Assembly (NCBI RefSeq): GCF_030866785.1
Contig: NZ_CP133018.1
Span: 372,001 to 436,000 of the forward strand
Direction of reading: 5' to 3'
Source of the DNA: Agromyces protaetiae
GTDB lineage: Bacteria > Actinomycetota > Actinomycetes > Actinomycetales > Microbacteriaceae
DNA length: 64,000 nucleotides
Positions 52,203 through 59,880 of this stretch are shown piece after piece. A program made the translations under genes and the position numbers. The notes under the pieces are model-generated. The model ran no database searches. It was not told the DNA's origin and saw nothing but the letters and a program-made list of their open reading frames with translations. The number at the start of each line of letters is the position of its first letter. The first letter of the stretch is position 1.

Positions 52203-53200
52203 AATCGTTCCGGATGCCGCGGGTGCAGGAGCTCGCGATCGTCATCGTCCTGATCCTGCTGATCGTCGCGTTCAGCATCCTCTCGCCGAACTTCCTGGAC
52301 GCGAACAACCTGTTCAACATCATGCGGCAGGTCACGACGCTCGGCATCGTGGCGGTCGGCTTCGCCTTCGTGCTCATCACGGGCGGCATCGACCTCTCGG
52401 TGGGCTACCAGATCTCGCTCTACGTCGTGGTCTGCGGTCTGCTCATGACGCAGTTCAGCCTGCCGTGGCCGCTCGCGATCCTGCTCGTCCTCGGACTCGG
52501 CATCGGCATCGGACTCATCAACGGCGCCATCATCACCTTCACGGGGGTGGCGCCGCTCATCGTCACCCTGTCGATGATGACCATCCTGAACGGCGTCAGC
52601 TACCTGCTCTCGCGCGGCCTGCCGATCTCCGGGTTCCCGAGCGACTTCTCGATCCTGGGTCAGGGTGCGTTCTTCGGCATCCCGATCTCGCTGTTCGTCC
52701 TGCTCGCCGTGTGGGGCATCGGCCTGTTCATCATCGGGAAGACGTACCTCGGACGCTACTTCTACGCGATCGGCAACAACGTGGAAGCGGCACGGCTCTC
52801 GGGCGTGAACACGCGCCGCACCCTGCTGTTCGTCTATGCGATCTCCGGGCTGTTCAGCGCGGTCGGCGCGGTCCTGCTCCTCTCCCGGCTCAACTCGGCG
52901 CAGTCGGCGACCGGCGCGGGCTTCGAGTTCAGCGTGCTCACGGCCTGCGTGCTCGGCGGCGTCAGCGTCATGGGCGGTCGCGGCACGCTGTTCGGTGCCT
53001 TCATCGGCGTGCTCATCGTCGGCGTGCTCGACAACGGACTCGTGCTCCTGAACGTCAGCGAGTACGTCCAGCTCGTCGTCAAGGGCGTCATCCTCCTCGC
53101 CGCGGTCATCTACGACGCCATGTCCAAGGCGTCGCGGGGCCGTGCCAAGCGCATCGGCGGCGTGACGATCGTCCCCGAGAAGGCGCAGACGCCGGCCTGA
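52199..53200 (+). CDS. Sugar ABC importer permease, RbsC type
   Basis: 333 aa, about ten helices, BPD_transp_2 family (ITGGIDLSVG, the glycine-rich loop, and VLGGVSVMGGRGTLFGAFIG). Overlaps the ATPase stop (ATGA). The C-terminal 20 residues are cytoplasmic. Confidence 0.94.
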   Translation: MKSFRMPRVQELAIVIVLILLIVAFSILSPNFLDANNLFNIMRQVTTLGIVAVGFAFVLITGGIDLSVGYQISLYVVVCGLLMTQFSLPWPLAILLVLGLGIGIGLINGAIITFTGVAPLIVTLSMMTILNGVSYLLSRGLPISGFPSDFSILGQGAFFGIPISLFVLLAVWGIGLFIIGKTYLGRYFYAIGNNVEAARLSGVNTRRTLLFVYAISGLFSAVGAVLLLSRLNSAQSATGAGFEFSVLTACVLGGVSVMGGRGTLFGAFIGVLIVGVLDNGLVLLNVSEYVQLVVKGVILLAAVIYDAMSKASRGRAKRIGGVTIVPEKAQTPA

Positions 53201-53222
53201 CCCGGCCCGACCCCCGAACCGC

Positions 53223-53268
53223 GCCAACACACCCCGCACTCCGCCAACGAACCCTGCACTCTGCCAAC
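53223..53268. repeat. Three 20-bp direct repeats before the binding-protein gene
   Basis: GCCAAC recurs at 53223, 53243 and 53263 within near-identical 20-bp units (CACTCCGCCAACGAACCCTG-like). They lie between the permease stop and the AAAGGAAA ribosome site of the binding-protein gene. Confidence 0.7.
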
Positions 53269-53285
53269 GAAAGGAAACGCACCCC

Positions 53286-54266
53286 ATGAAGAAGAAGATC
53301 AGCGCCATGGTCGCCGCTGCGGCCGTGGTGATCGGACTCGCCGCCTGCAGCAGCGACGGGTCCACCGCCTCCGAGGCCGGCGGCGACACGTACGACGTCG
53401 GCATCACCTTCTCCGACCTCAGCAACCCCGTGTGGGCCGAGCTGGTCCAGGAGGCGCAGAGCTACGGCTCCGAAGAGGGCATGTCCGTCAACTACGTCGA
53501 CGCGACGAGCGACGCCGCCAAGCAGGTGACCCAGATCGAGAACTTCATCCAGCAGGGCGTCGACGCGATCATCGTCTGCGCCGTGGACGCGAACGCCGTC
53601 GCCGATGTGACCAAGCGCGCCCAGGACGCGGGCATCAAGGTCGTCGGCTACACCCAGGTGCTCGAGAACTACGACGCCCAGTACCTCGTCGACGCGTACA
53701 ACACCGGCTACGCCAACGGTGAGGCGGCCGCGGCCTGGATCAACGAGAACTACGCCGACGAGCCCGTCGTGGAGTGGGGCCTCATGGACCTGCCGACCTT
53801 CCCCGAGATCATCGACCGCGCCAACGGCATCAAGGACGCGATCGCCGAGCTCGCGCCCAACGCCGAGCTCGTCGCGACCGCGTCGGCGCTCACCGCCGAG
53901 GAGGGCGTCAAGAACGCCGAGAACTTCCTCCAGGCGAACCCGAACCTCAAGGTCATCGCCACGATCGGTGGCGGCGGCGCACAGGGCGGCAACGAAGGCG
54001 TGAAGGCCAGCGGCATCACCGACTACGACTCGTTCGGGCTCTTCGGCATCGACGCGACCGACATCGAGATCCAGAACATCATCAAGGGCGACCCGCAGAA
54101 GGCCTCCATCAGCCTCGGCGGCGGCAAGGCCCACGGCCGCACCCTGATCGACATCACCGGCGGCCTGCTCGCGGGCAACGATGTCGAGAAGGACCAGTAC
54201 ATGCCGGTCGAGGTCATCACGATCGAGAACGCCCAGGCCTACTACGACGAGGTCTTCGGCAAGTAA
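53286..54266 (+). CDS. Sugar ABC importer substrate-binding lipoprotein, RbsB type
   Basis: 326 aa. Lipobox GLAAC (Cys about 22) followed by a periplasmic-binding type I fold (DVGITFSDLSNPVWAELVQEAQSYG; QIENFIQQGVDAIIVCAVDANAVADV). Belongs to the pentose/hexose-binding pattern; ligand not deducible, but the rhamnose surroundings make a deoxyhexose or related sugar likely. Start follows AAAGGAAA. A perfect 16-bp hairpin follows the gene. Confidence 0.93.
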   Translation: MKKKISAMVAAAAVVIGLAACSSDGSTASEAGGDTYDVGITFSDLSNPVWAELVQEAQSYGSEEGMSVNYVDATSDAAKQVTQIENFIQQGVDAIIVCAVDANAVADVTKRAQDAGIKVVGYTQVLENYDAQYLVDAYNTGYANGEAAAAWINENYADEPVVEWGLMDLPTFPEIIDRANGIKDAIAELAPNAELVATASALTAEEGVKNAENFLQANPNLKVIATIGGGGAQGGNEGVKASGITDYDSFGLFGIDATDIEIQNIIKGDPQKASISLGGGKAHGRTLIDITGGLLAGNDVEKDQYMPVEVITIENAQAYYDEVFGK

Positions 54267-54273
54267 CACCAGA

Positions 54274-54310
54274 CGGATGCTCCGGGCACATGTCGTGCCC
54301 GGAGCATCCG
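54274..54310 (+). terminator. Perfect 16-bp hairpin after the binding-protein gene
   Basis: CGGATGCTCCGGGCAC, loop ATGTC, GTGCCCGGAGCATCCG. No T-run; probably a partial terminator or 3' stabiliser separating transporter mRNA from the enzyme genes. Confidence 0.75.
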
Positions 54311-54357
54311 CCGCCCGTCGCCCTGCCAGCACCGCCCCTCAGTGAAAGAACGCCGAC

Positions 54358-55413
54358 ATGACGAAGATCCTTGCCGCTGGAGACCGCTTCATCCGGTCCT
54401 CCCTGTTCCGAGCCTCGCTCGAGCATGCGCTCGGTGACCGGCCGGCCGAGATCGTCGAGCTCGAGTTCGCGTGGCCGGACGAGCCCTTCGGGCGGGTCGG
54501 CGAGGTCGACGAGGCATCCGGCGACGAGGACCAGCTGATCGCGGCCCTCGAGGGCGCGACCGCCATCGTCACGCAGCTCGCGCCCATGACCGAGCGCGTG
54601 ATCGCCGCGTCACCGGAGCTTCGCCTCATCGCGGTGTCGCGCGGCGGGCCGACCAACATCAACCTCGACGCCGCGCGCCGGCACGGCGTGGCGGTCGCGA
54701 ACGTCCCCGGCCGCAACGGCATCGCGACCGCCGAGATGACCATCGGGCTCGCACTCGCGCTGCTGCGCCGCATCCCGCTCTCGCACGCGAGCCTGCTCGA
54801 CCGGCAGTGGCGCGGCGACCTCTACCGGCACGACGCCGTCGGGGCCGAGGTATCCGGCGCGGTGATCGGCCTGCTCGGCGCCGGCGCCGTCGGCGCGCAC
54901 GTCGCGAAGGTGTTCCGGGCGATGGGCGCCGAGGTGCTCGTGTTCGACCCGTACCTGCCCGCGGGGGCGCTCGAGGGTGTCGTGCAGCGCGTCGACTCGA
55001 TCGACGAGCTGTTCGCCCGCTCCGACCTGCTGTCGGTGCACGCGCGGCTCAGCGACGAGACCCGTCACGTCGTCAACGCCGAGCGGCTCCGGCTCATGCG
55101 GCCGGGCTCGCGCCTCGTCAACGCCGCACGCGGCGGTCTGGTCGATTACGATGCCGTGGCGGAGGCGATCTCGCGCGGTCACCTCGCCGGTGCGGCGTTC
55201 GACGTGTTCCCGGAGGAGCCGGTCGACTTCACCCACCCCATCTTCACGCTCGCCGACCAGGGGAAGGACATCGTGCTCACGCCCCACATCGCCGGTGCGA
55301 GCCTGCAGACCGCGGAGCGCGCCGCCGACGGGGTCGCCGAAGAGGTCCGCCGTCTGCTCGACGGCGAGCCGCTGCGCAACCCGCTCGTCGACCTGTCTGC
55401 GGCTCCGGCGTGA
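54358..55413 (+). CDS. D-2-hydroxyacid dehydrogenase in the importer operon
   Basis: 351 aa. Rossmann motif GLLGAGAVGAHVAK near 177-190, Arg/Glu/His triad region NAARGGLVDYDAVAEAI, DVFPEEPVDFTHP and LTPHIAGAS. Resembles the phosphoglycerate/erythronate-type oxidoreductases. It overlaps the kinase gene downstream (GTGA), so both act in one pathway, probably oxidation of a sugar acid or reduction of a 2-oxo acid intermediate. Confidence 0.92.
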   Translation: MTKILAAGDRFIRSSLFRASLEHALGDRPAEIVELEFAWPDEPFGRVGEVDEASGDEDQLIAALEGATAIVTQLAPMTERVIAASPELRLIAVSRGGPTNINLDAARRHGVAVANVPGRNGIATAEMTIGLALALLRRIPLSHASLLDRQWRGDLYRHDAVGAEVSGAVIGLLGAGAVGAHVAKVFRAMGAEVLVFDPYLPAGALEGVVQRVDSIDELFARSDLLSVHARLSDETRHVVNAERLRLMRPGSRLVNAARGGLVDYDAVAEAISRGHLAGAAFDVFPEEPVDFTHPIFTLADQGKDIVLTPHIAGASLQTAERAADGVAEEVRRLLDGEPLRNPLVDLSAAPA

Positions 55414-56837
55414 GCCGGCGGGTCCTGCTCGGCCTCGACGTGGGCACGAGCTCGGTCAAGGCGGTCACGACCGATCTCGCGGGCCGACGGGTCGCGGATG
55501 CGTCGGTGCGGTATCCGACGAGCACCGAGGGCGCGGCCGCGGAACAGGACGCCCGAGCGTGGTGGGCGGCCGTGGTCGAGGCGACGCGCGGGCTCACCGC
55601 TGACGTCGAGGTCGTCGCGGTGGCCGTGACCTCGCAGGCGCCGACATTCGTGCCGGTCGGCGCCGACGACGAGCCCACCGCCCCAGCGCTGACCTGGCTC
55701 GACCGCCGCGCCGCCGTCGAGGCGGCGCGGATCGCCGAGGTCGTGCCCGATTCTCGGAACGGCGCCGACCCGTTCTTCGGCACCGCGAAGCTGCCGTGGC
55801 TCGCGGCGAACCGTCCCGAGGCGTTCGACCGGGCTGAGCACGTGCTCACCGCCAACGGCTACATCGTGCGCCGACTCACGTCCGTGAGTGTGCTCGACGA
55901 CACCTCGGCATCGCTCATGCAGGGCTTCGACGACGCACACGACGGCTTCGACCCCGCGTTGCTCGACGCGGAGCCGTCGCTGCGGAAGCTCGCGCCGATC
56001 GTGCCGGCTCTGACGATCGTCGGCGCCGTGACCTCCGCGGCCGCGGCGGCCACCGGCATACCCGCGGGCACGCCCGTCGCGGCCGGCGGCATCGACTCGA
56101 TCGGCTCGGCCATCGAGGCCGGCGCGGTCGCAGCCGGCGGACCGCTCGTCGACATGACCGGGTTCTCGAGTGTGACGATCCTGCCGGTGCCGCGCGGCAC
56201 CCGGGTGCCGGGATTCATCCACTCCCGGCACTGCGTGCCCGGACTCGACCTGCTCATCACGGCGCAGGTCACCGCGGGAGCGACCATCGACTGGGTGAAC
56301 GGGCTCGACGAGAGCCGGGATCTCCGTGACGACGAGCGGCTGCTCGCGCGCGAGCGGCCGTCCCGGCTCACGATGGTCACGAGCCTCGCCGGCGAACGCA
56401 CGCCGACCTGGAACCCCCGCTCGCGCGGGATCGTCGACGGGATCGACCTCGCCACCGACAGCACCGAGCTGCTGCTCGCGGCGATGGAGGGCAACGCACG
56501 CGCGCTCGCGACCGACGTCGCGGCCATCGAACGCGCCGGATTCCCCGTATCGCACCTGCTCAGCACGGGTGGCGGCGCGCGTTCGCGCGCCTGGCTGCAG
56601 ATCAAGGCCGACGTGCTCGGCGTGCCGGTGCATCGCGCGGAGCGCGGTCACGGCGCCGCGCAGGGTGCGGCCGTGCTCGCGGGAGTCGCGGCGGGCGAGA
56701 TCGCGTCGTTCGCGGACGTGGTCGGCGCGGAGTCGGATCGGGATGAGCGGTTCGAGCCCGACGCGGGGCGGACGGCCGCGTACCGTGCGGGCGCGCAGCG
56801 TTACGCCGAGCTCGCGGCGCTCAACGCGACGCGCTGA
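55410..56837 (+). CDS. FGGY-family carbohydrate kinase (substrate unassigned)
   Basis: 475 aa. ATP loop LLGLDVGTSSVKAVTTD (5-21), FGGY signature region TGFSSVTILP, catalytic Asp in GGIDSIGSAIEAG, and GGGARSRAWLQIKADVLGVPV near 390. It is not RhaB (no GATSGRV start; RhaB is encoded at 44942) and more like xylulokinase/erythritol-kinase relatives. GTG start overlaps the dehydrogenase stop. Last gene of the DeoR-controlled unit. Confidence 0.9.
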   Translation: MSRRVLLGLDVGTSSVKAVTTDLAGRRVADASVRYPTSTEGAAAEQDARAWWAAVVEATRGLTADVEVVAVAVTSQAPTFVPVGADDEPTAPALTWLDRRAAVEAARIAEVVPDSRNGADPFFGTAKLPWLAANRPEAFDRAEHVLTANGYIVRRLTSVSVLDDTSASLMQGFDDAHDGFDPALLDAEPSLRKLAPIVPALTIVGAVTSAAAAATGIPAGTPVAAGGIDSIGSAIEAGAVAAGGPLVDMTGFSSVTILPVPRGTRVPGFIHSRHCVPGLDLLITAQVTAGATIDWVNGLDESRDLRDDERLLARERPSRLTMVTSLAGERTPTWNPRSRGIVDGIDLATDSTELLLAAMEGNARALATDVAAIERAGFPVSHLLSTGGGARSRAWLQIKADVLGVPVHRAERGHGAAQGAAVLAGVAAGEIASFADVVGAESDRDERFEPDAGRTAAYRAGAQRYAELAALNATR

Positions 56838-56864
56838 GCGCGCGGTGCGCCGCGCTGGGCTCCC

Positions 56865-56930
56865 GGTGGGCTCGCGCCGGGGCTCGCGGTGGGCTCGCGC
56901 CGGGGCTCGCGGTGGGCTCGCGCCGGGCTC
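56865..56930. repeat. 23-bp tandem repeat
   Basis: GGTGGGCTCGCGCCGGGGCTCGC-type units begin at 56865, 56888 and 56911. Part of the 335-bp gap 56838-57172, which holds no gene. Confidence 0.85.
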
Positions 56931-56965
56931 CTCGTTCGTGCTCGCGAGGACCCGCCGAGCCCTAC

Positions 56966-57129
56966 CGAACGGTCGCGGATGGCGAGTGCTGCGCGTGACG
57001 ACCCACCATTCGTGACCGCTCGGCACTCGCGCTGCCCCGCACACCGCTGCGGTGCGAGCCCCTGAGCACGACCGAACGGTCGCGGATGGTGGGTGTTGCG
57101 CAATGCAACCCGCCATCTGCGACCGTTCG
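56966..57129. repeat. Two related long hairpins
   Basis: CGAACGGTCGCGGATGG occurs at 56966 and 57073. The second copy forms a long imperfect hairpin: CGAACGGTCGC (57073-57083) pairs with GCGACCGTTCG (57119-57129), with GATGG/CCATC and GTTGC/GCAAC inside. The end GCGACCGTTCGAGGAGCC is also found at 32957-32974. Confidence 0.75.
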
Positions 57130-57172
57130 AGGAGCCGGTCGATGGGTGCTCGGGTGTCGATGGGTGCTGGAG

Positions 57173-58339
57173 TTATGCGCCCCAGCTGGCCTGGACACCG
57201 CCGACGCGCTCCTCGGCGATCTTCGCCAGGTACCCGGAGTCCGCGAACGCCTTCATCGGGTCCGCGGGCAGGCCCCGCGACTCGCGCCACTCGGCGAGGG
57301 CCGGGCGAACGTCGGTGTAGAACGCGTCCATGAACACGGCATTGGCGCCGAGCACGTCACCCGCGAGCTGGGCGGCGCGGAGCGCCTCCTCGTCGACGAG
57401 CAGTGCGCGCGCGGTCATCTCCTGCACGTTCAGCACGCTGCGGATCTGGCCGGGGATCTTGTCCTCGACGTTGTGGCACTGGTCGAGCATGAACGCGACA
57501 TCGGGGTCGCCGTAGCCGCCGCCGCGGATGACCTCGAAGATGATGCGGAACAGCTGGAACGGGTCTGCCGCGCCCACGATCAGGTCGTCGTCGGCGTAGA
57601 ACCGGCTGTTGAAGTCGAACGAGCCGAGCTTGCCGAGGCGCAGCAGCTGCATCACGATGAACTCGATGTTCGTGCCCGGCGCGTGGTGACCCGTGTCGAG
57701 GCAGACCATGGCCTTGTCGCCGAGCGCGGCGACCTGGGCGTACGAGGTGCCCCAGTCCGGGACATCCGTGTGGTAGAACGCCGGCTCGAAGAACTTGTAC
57801 TCGAGCACCAGACGCTGGTCGTCACCGAGTCGCGCGTAGATCTCCTGCAGCGACTCGTGCAGGCGGTCCTGGCGGCCGCGCAGGTCGGCCTGGCCCGGGT
57901 AGTTCGAGCCCTCGGCGAGCCAGATCTTCAGGTCGCGGCTGCCGGTCGCGTCCATGATGTCGATGCACTCGAGGTGGTGGTCGATCGCCTTGCGGCGGAT
58001 CGCGGCATCCTCGTGCGTCAGCGCGCCGAACTTGTAGTCGTCGTCCTGGAACGTGTTCGAGTTGATGGTGCCGAGCGTCACACCGAGGTCCTCGGCGTGG
58101 CGGCGGAGGTCGTCGTACGAGTCGACCTTGTCCCACGGGATGTGCAGCGCCACCGCCGGTGCGAGCGCGGTGTACTTCTGCACCTGCGCGGCATCGGCGA
58201 TCTTCTCGTACGGGTCACGCGGCGTGCCGGGCGTCGTGAAGACCTTGAAGCGCGTGCCGGAGTTGCCGAACGCCCAGCTGGGCAGCTCGATGGCCTGCTT
58301 GACCAGCTGGTCTTGGATGTGTTGCGGGAGGGTGCTCAC
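57173..58339 (-). CDS. rhaI: L-rhamnose isomerase (RhaI type)
   Basis: 388 aa TIM-barrel isomerase of the Pseudomonas stutzeri L-RhI family, converting L-rhamnose to L-rhamnulose with two divalent metals. Conserved segments: GTINSNTFQDDDYKFG, ECIDIMDATGSRDLKIWL, EYKFFEPAFYHTDVPDWG, CLDTGHHAPGTNIEFIV, SFDFNSRFYADDDL and FMLDQCHNVEDKI, carrying the Glu/Asp/His metal ligands. GTG at 58339 after CAGGA. Downstream of rhaM on the same strand, 47 bp apart. Confidence 0.95.
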   Translation of the reverse strand: MSTLPQHIQDQLVKQAIELPSWAFGNSGTRFKVFTTPGTPRDPYEKIADAAQVQKYTALAPAVALHIPWDKVDSYDDLRRHAEDLGVTLGTINSNTFQDDDYKFGALTHEDAAIRRKAIDHHLECIDIMDATGSRDLKIWLAEGSNYPGQADLRGRQDRLHESLQEIYARLGDDQRLVLEYKFFEPAFYHTDVPDWGTSYAQVAALGDKAMVCLDTGHHAPGTNIEFIVMQLLRLGKLGSFDFNSRFYADDDLIVGAADPFQLFRIIFEVIRGGGYGDPDVAFMLDQCHNVEDKIPGQIRSVLNVQEMTARALLVDEEALRAAQLAGDVLGANAVFMDAFYTDVRPALAEWRESRGLPADPMKAFADSGYLAKIAEERVGGVQASWGA

Positions 58340-58386
58340 GGGGTTCCTGCTTTCTCGTGGTGTGGGATGTCTCGTGGGCTCGCGGG

Positions 58387-58752
58387 TCAGCGCTCGAGGT
58401 CGAGCGCGGCGAGCTGGTCTTCGAGGTGGAACACCTCGCGGAGTCGTGGCGCGCCCTGGTCGGGGCGGCCGTCGAGGGAGATGAAGAAGGGGGCCATGTC
58501 GGCCTCCCATGCGGCGGTTCGCGGGTCGGCTTCGAGTGCGCGCTGGGATGCCTCGTCGTCATCGGTCTCGTAGTAGCCGATGAGCAGCCCGTCAGGGCGG
58601 AGGAAAAGGGAGTAGTTGCGGCGCCCGGACGCCTCGATGGCGCGCAGCATGTCGGGCCAGACGGCGGCGTGCCGCTCGGTGTACTCGTCGAGGCGGGCCG
58701 GGTCGACCTGGAGGTGGAAGCACACTCGCTGCGGCTTCGTGCTCAGGCTCAT
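58387..58752 (-). CDS. rhaM: L-rhamnose mutarotase
   Basis: 121 aa. RhaM interconverts alpha and beta L-rhamnopyranose. Motifs: VCFHLQVDPARLDEYTERHAAVWP, NYSLFLRPDGLLIGYYETDD and MAPFFISL; the family's catalytic His (in ERHAAVW) and the FHL/NYS elements are present. Start follows GGAGAGC. First gene of the rhaM-rhaI unit, driven by a promoter whose start region carries a LacI-type operator. Confidence 0.94.
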   Translation of the reverse strand: MSLSTKPQRVCFHLQVDPARLDEYTERHAAVWPDMLRAIEASGRRNYSLFLRPDGLLIGYYETDDDEASQRALEADPRTAAWEADMAPFFISLDGRPDQGAPRLREVFHLEDQLAALDLER

Positions 58753-58833
58753 CTTCGAGCTCTCCGTTCAGTGTTGCCGAGCTGGAGCAGAGGTCTCGTC
58801 CAGCGGGGATCCACCTCGGGTCCGACCCGAAGA

Positions 58834-58874
58834 TGAATCGTTTCAAGAGTACGTCGCACTGATGCGGAACGCAA
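58834..58874 (-). promoter_or_regulatory. rhaM-rhaI promoter with LacI-type operator
   Basis: On the minus strand: TTGCGT (58874-58869), 17 bases, TACTCT (58851-58846), then directly TGAAACGATTCA (58845-58834), an 11 of 12 match to the TGAATCGATTCA palindrome seen at two other promoters in this locus. Confidence 0.8.
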
Positions 58875-58972
58875 CTCTCTGCGCGCCGCTCACGGGAGGT
58901 TCCCCAGGTGCGCGCCGCGGGCGGTACGGGCGGCGCGCGCTGCCCGCTGCGCCGGCCCTGGCCCCTCGCCAT

Positions 58973-59400
58973 TCCTTGCTCAGGAAGATGTGGCCGACGC
59001 GCCGTGTCGGCGGCCGTTGTGGGCGGCGTGTCGGCTCGCGGTTCCTGAGCTGGGATTCGGGGTGCTGGCCGTGGGGTGTGGCGCGCGCTGACGTCGGGGG
59101 AGCGCCGGGTCGACGTCGCTTCGCATCCTTGCTCAGGAAGATGTGGCGGACGCGCGGTGTCGGCGGCCGTGACGGGCGGCGTGTCGGCTCGCGGTTCCTG
59201 AGCTGGGATTCGGGGTGCTGGCCGTGGGGTGTGGCGTGCGCTGACGTCGGGGGAGCGCCGGGTCGACGTCGCTTCGCATCCTTGCTCAGGAAGATGTGGC
59301 GGACGCGCGGTGTCGGCGGCCGTGACGGGCGGCGTGTCGGTCCGTGGTTCCTGCGTTGGGATTCGGGGTGCTGGCCGTGGGGTGTGGCGTCGCCGATGCG
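58973..59400. repeat. 153-bp tandem array containing an 83-bp inverted-end element
   Basis: Units begin at 58973, 59126 and 59279 (period exactly 153). Units 1 and 2 are nearly identical full copies; unit 3 keeps about 113 bp and then degenerates. Each starts with an 83-bp element, TCCTTGCTCAGGA ... TTCCTGAGCTGGGA (58973-59055 in unit 1), whose ends are inverted repeats. The array lies in the 712-bp gap between rhaM and rhaM2 (58753-59464), in which I see no gene. Confidence 0.9.
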
Positions 59401-59443
59401 CGGGGATGCGTCGCCGATGCGCGGGGACGCGTCGCCGATGCGG
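59387..59443. repeat. 21-bp tandem repeat at the end of the array
   Basis: GCGTCGCCGATGCGCGGGGAT-type units begin at 59387, 59408 and 59429, replacing the end of the third 153-bp unit. Confidence 0.85.
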
Positions 59444-59464
59444 CCGGCGGTGTTCGTGCGCCGG

Positions 59465-59875
59465 TCAGTGGTGCTCGTCGGCCGCCCGGAGCTGGTCTTC
59501 CAGGTGGAACACCTCGGGCAGGCGGACGAAACCCTCGTCGGGTCGCCCGGCGAGCTCCTCGAAGAACGGCCCCATCTCGGCCTGCCAGCGGGCGTTGATC
59601 TCGAGCGCGGCCATGCCGGCCTGGGCGGCCGCGAAGTCCGTCGTCTCGAGGTAGCCGATCAAGAGTCCGTCGTCGCGGAGGAACAGCGAGTAGTTGCGCC
59701 AGCCGGTGGCCTCGAGCGCGCGCAGGAACTCGGGCCAGACCGCAGCGTGACGGGCCCGGTACTCGTCGAGCCGGTCGGCGCGCACCTGCAGCTGGAAGCA
59801 GACGCGCTCGACGCGCTCGGGGCGCTCGACGGGCTCGACGCGCTCGACGCGCGGGCGCTCCTCGTCGGTGGACAT
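59465..59875 (-). CDS. RhaM-like sugar mutarotase, second paralog
   Basis: 136 aa. Same family as rhaM (VCFQLQVRADRLDEYRARHAAVWPE, NYSLFLRDDGLLIGYLETTD, MGPFFEEL) and about half identical by eye. The first 22 residues are an extra charged repeat (ERPRVERVEPVERPERVER) encoded by GGCGCTCGAC-like repeats. It follows the AraA-like isomerase by five bases, so it probably serves that enzyme's substrate rather than rhamnose. Confidence 0.9.
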   Translation of the reverse strand: MSTDEERPRVERVEPVERPERVERVCFQLQVRADRLDEYRARHAAVWPEFLRALEATGWRNYSLFLRDDGLLIGYLETTDFAAAQAGMAALEINARWQAEMGPFFEELAGRPDEGFVRLPEVFHLEDQLRAADEHH

Positions 59876-59880
59876 CGGGC

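Noticed and set aside
55410..56837. Second rhamnulokinase
   Set aside because: It lacks the RhaB-type GATSGR start and is tied to a dehydrogenase and importer; only FGGY family can be claimed.
58973..59400. Possible CRISPR array
   Set aside because: Units of 153 bp are repeated throughout, with no short constant repeats separated by unique spacers and no cas genes.
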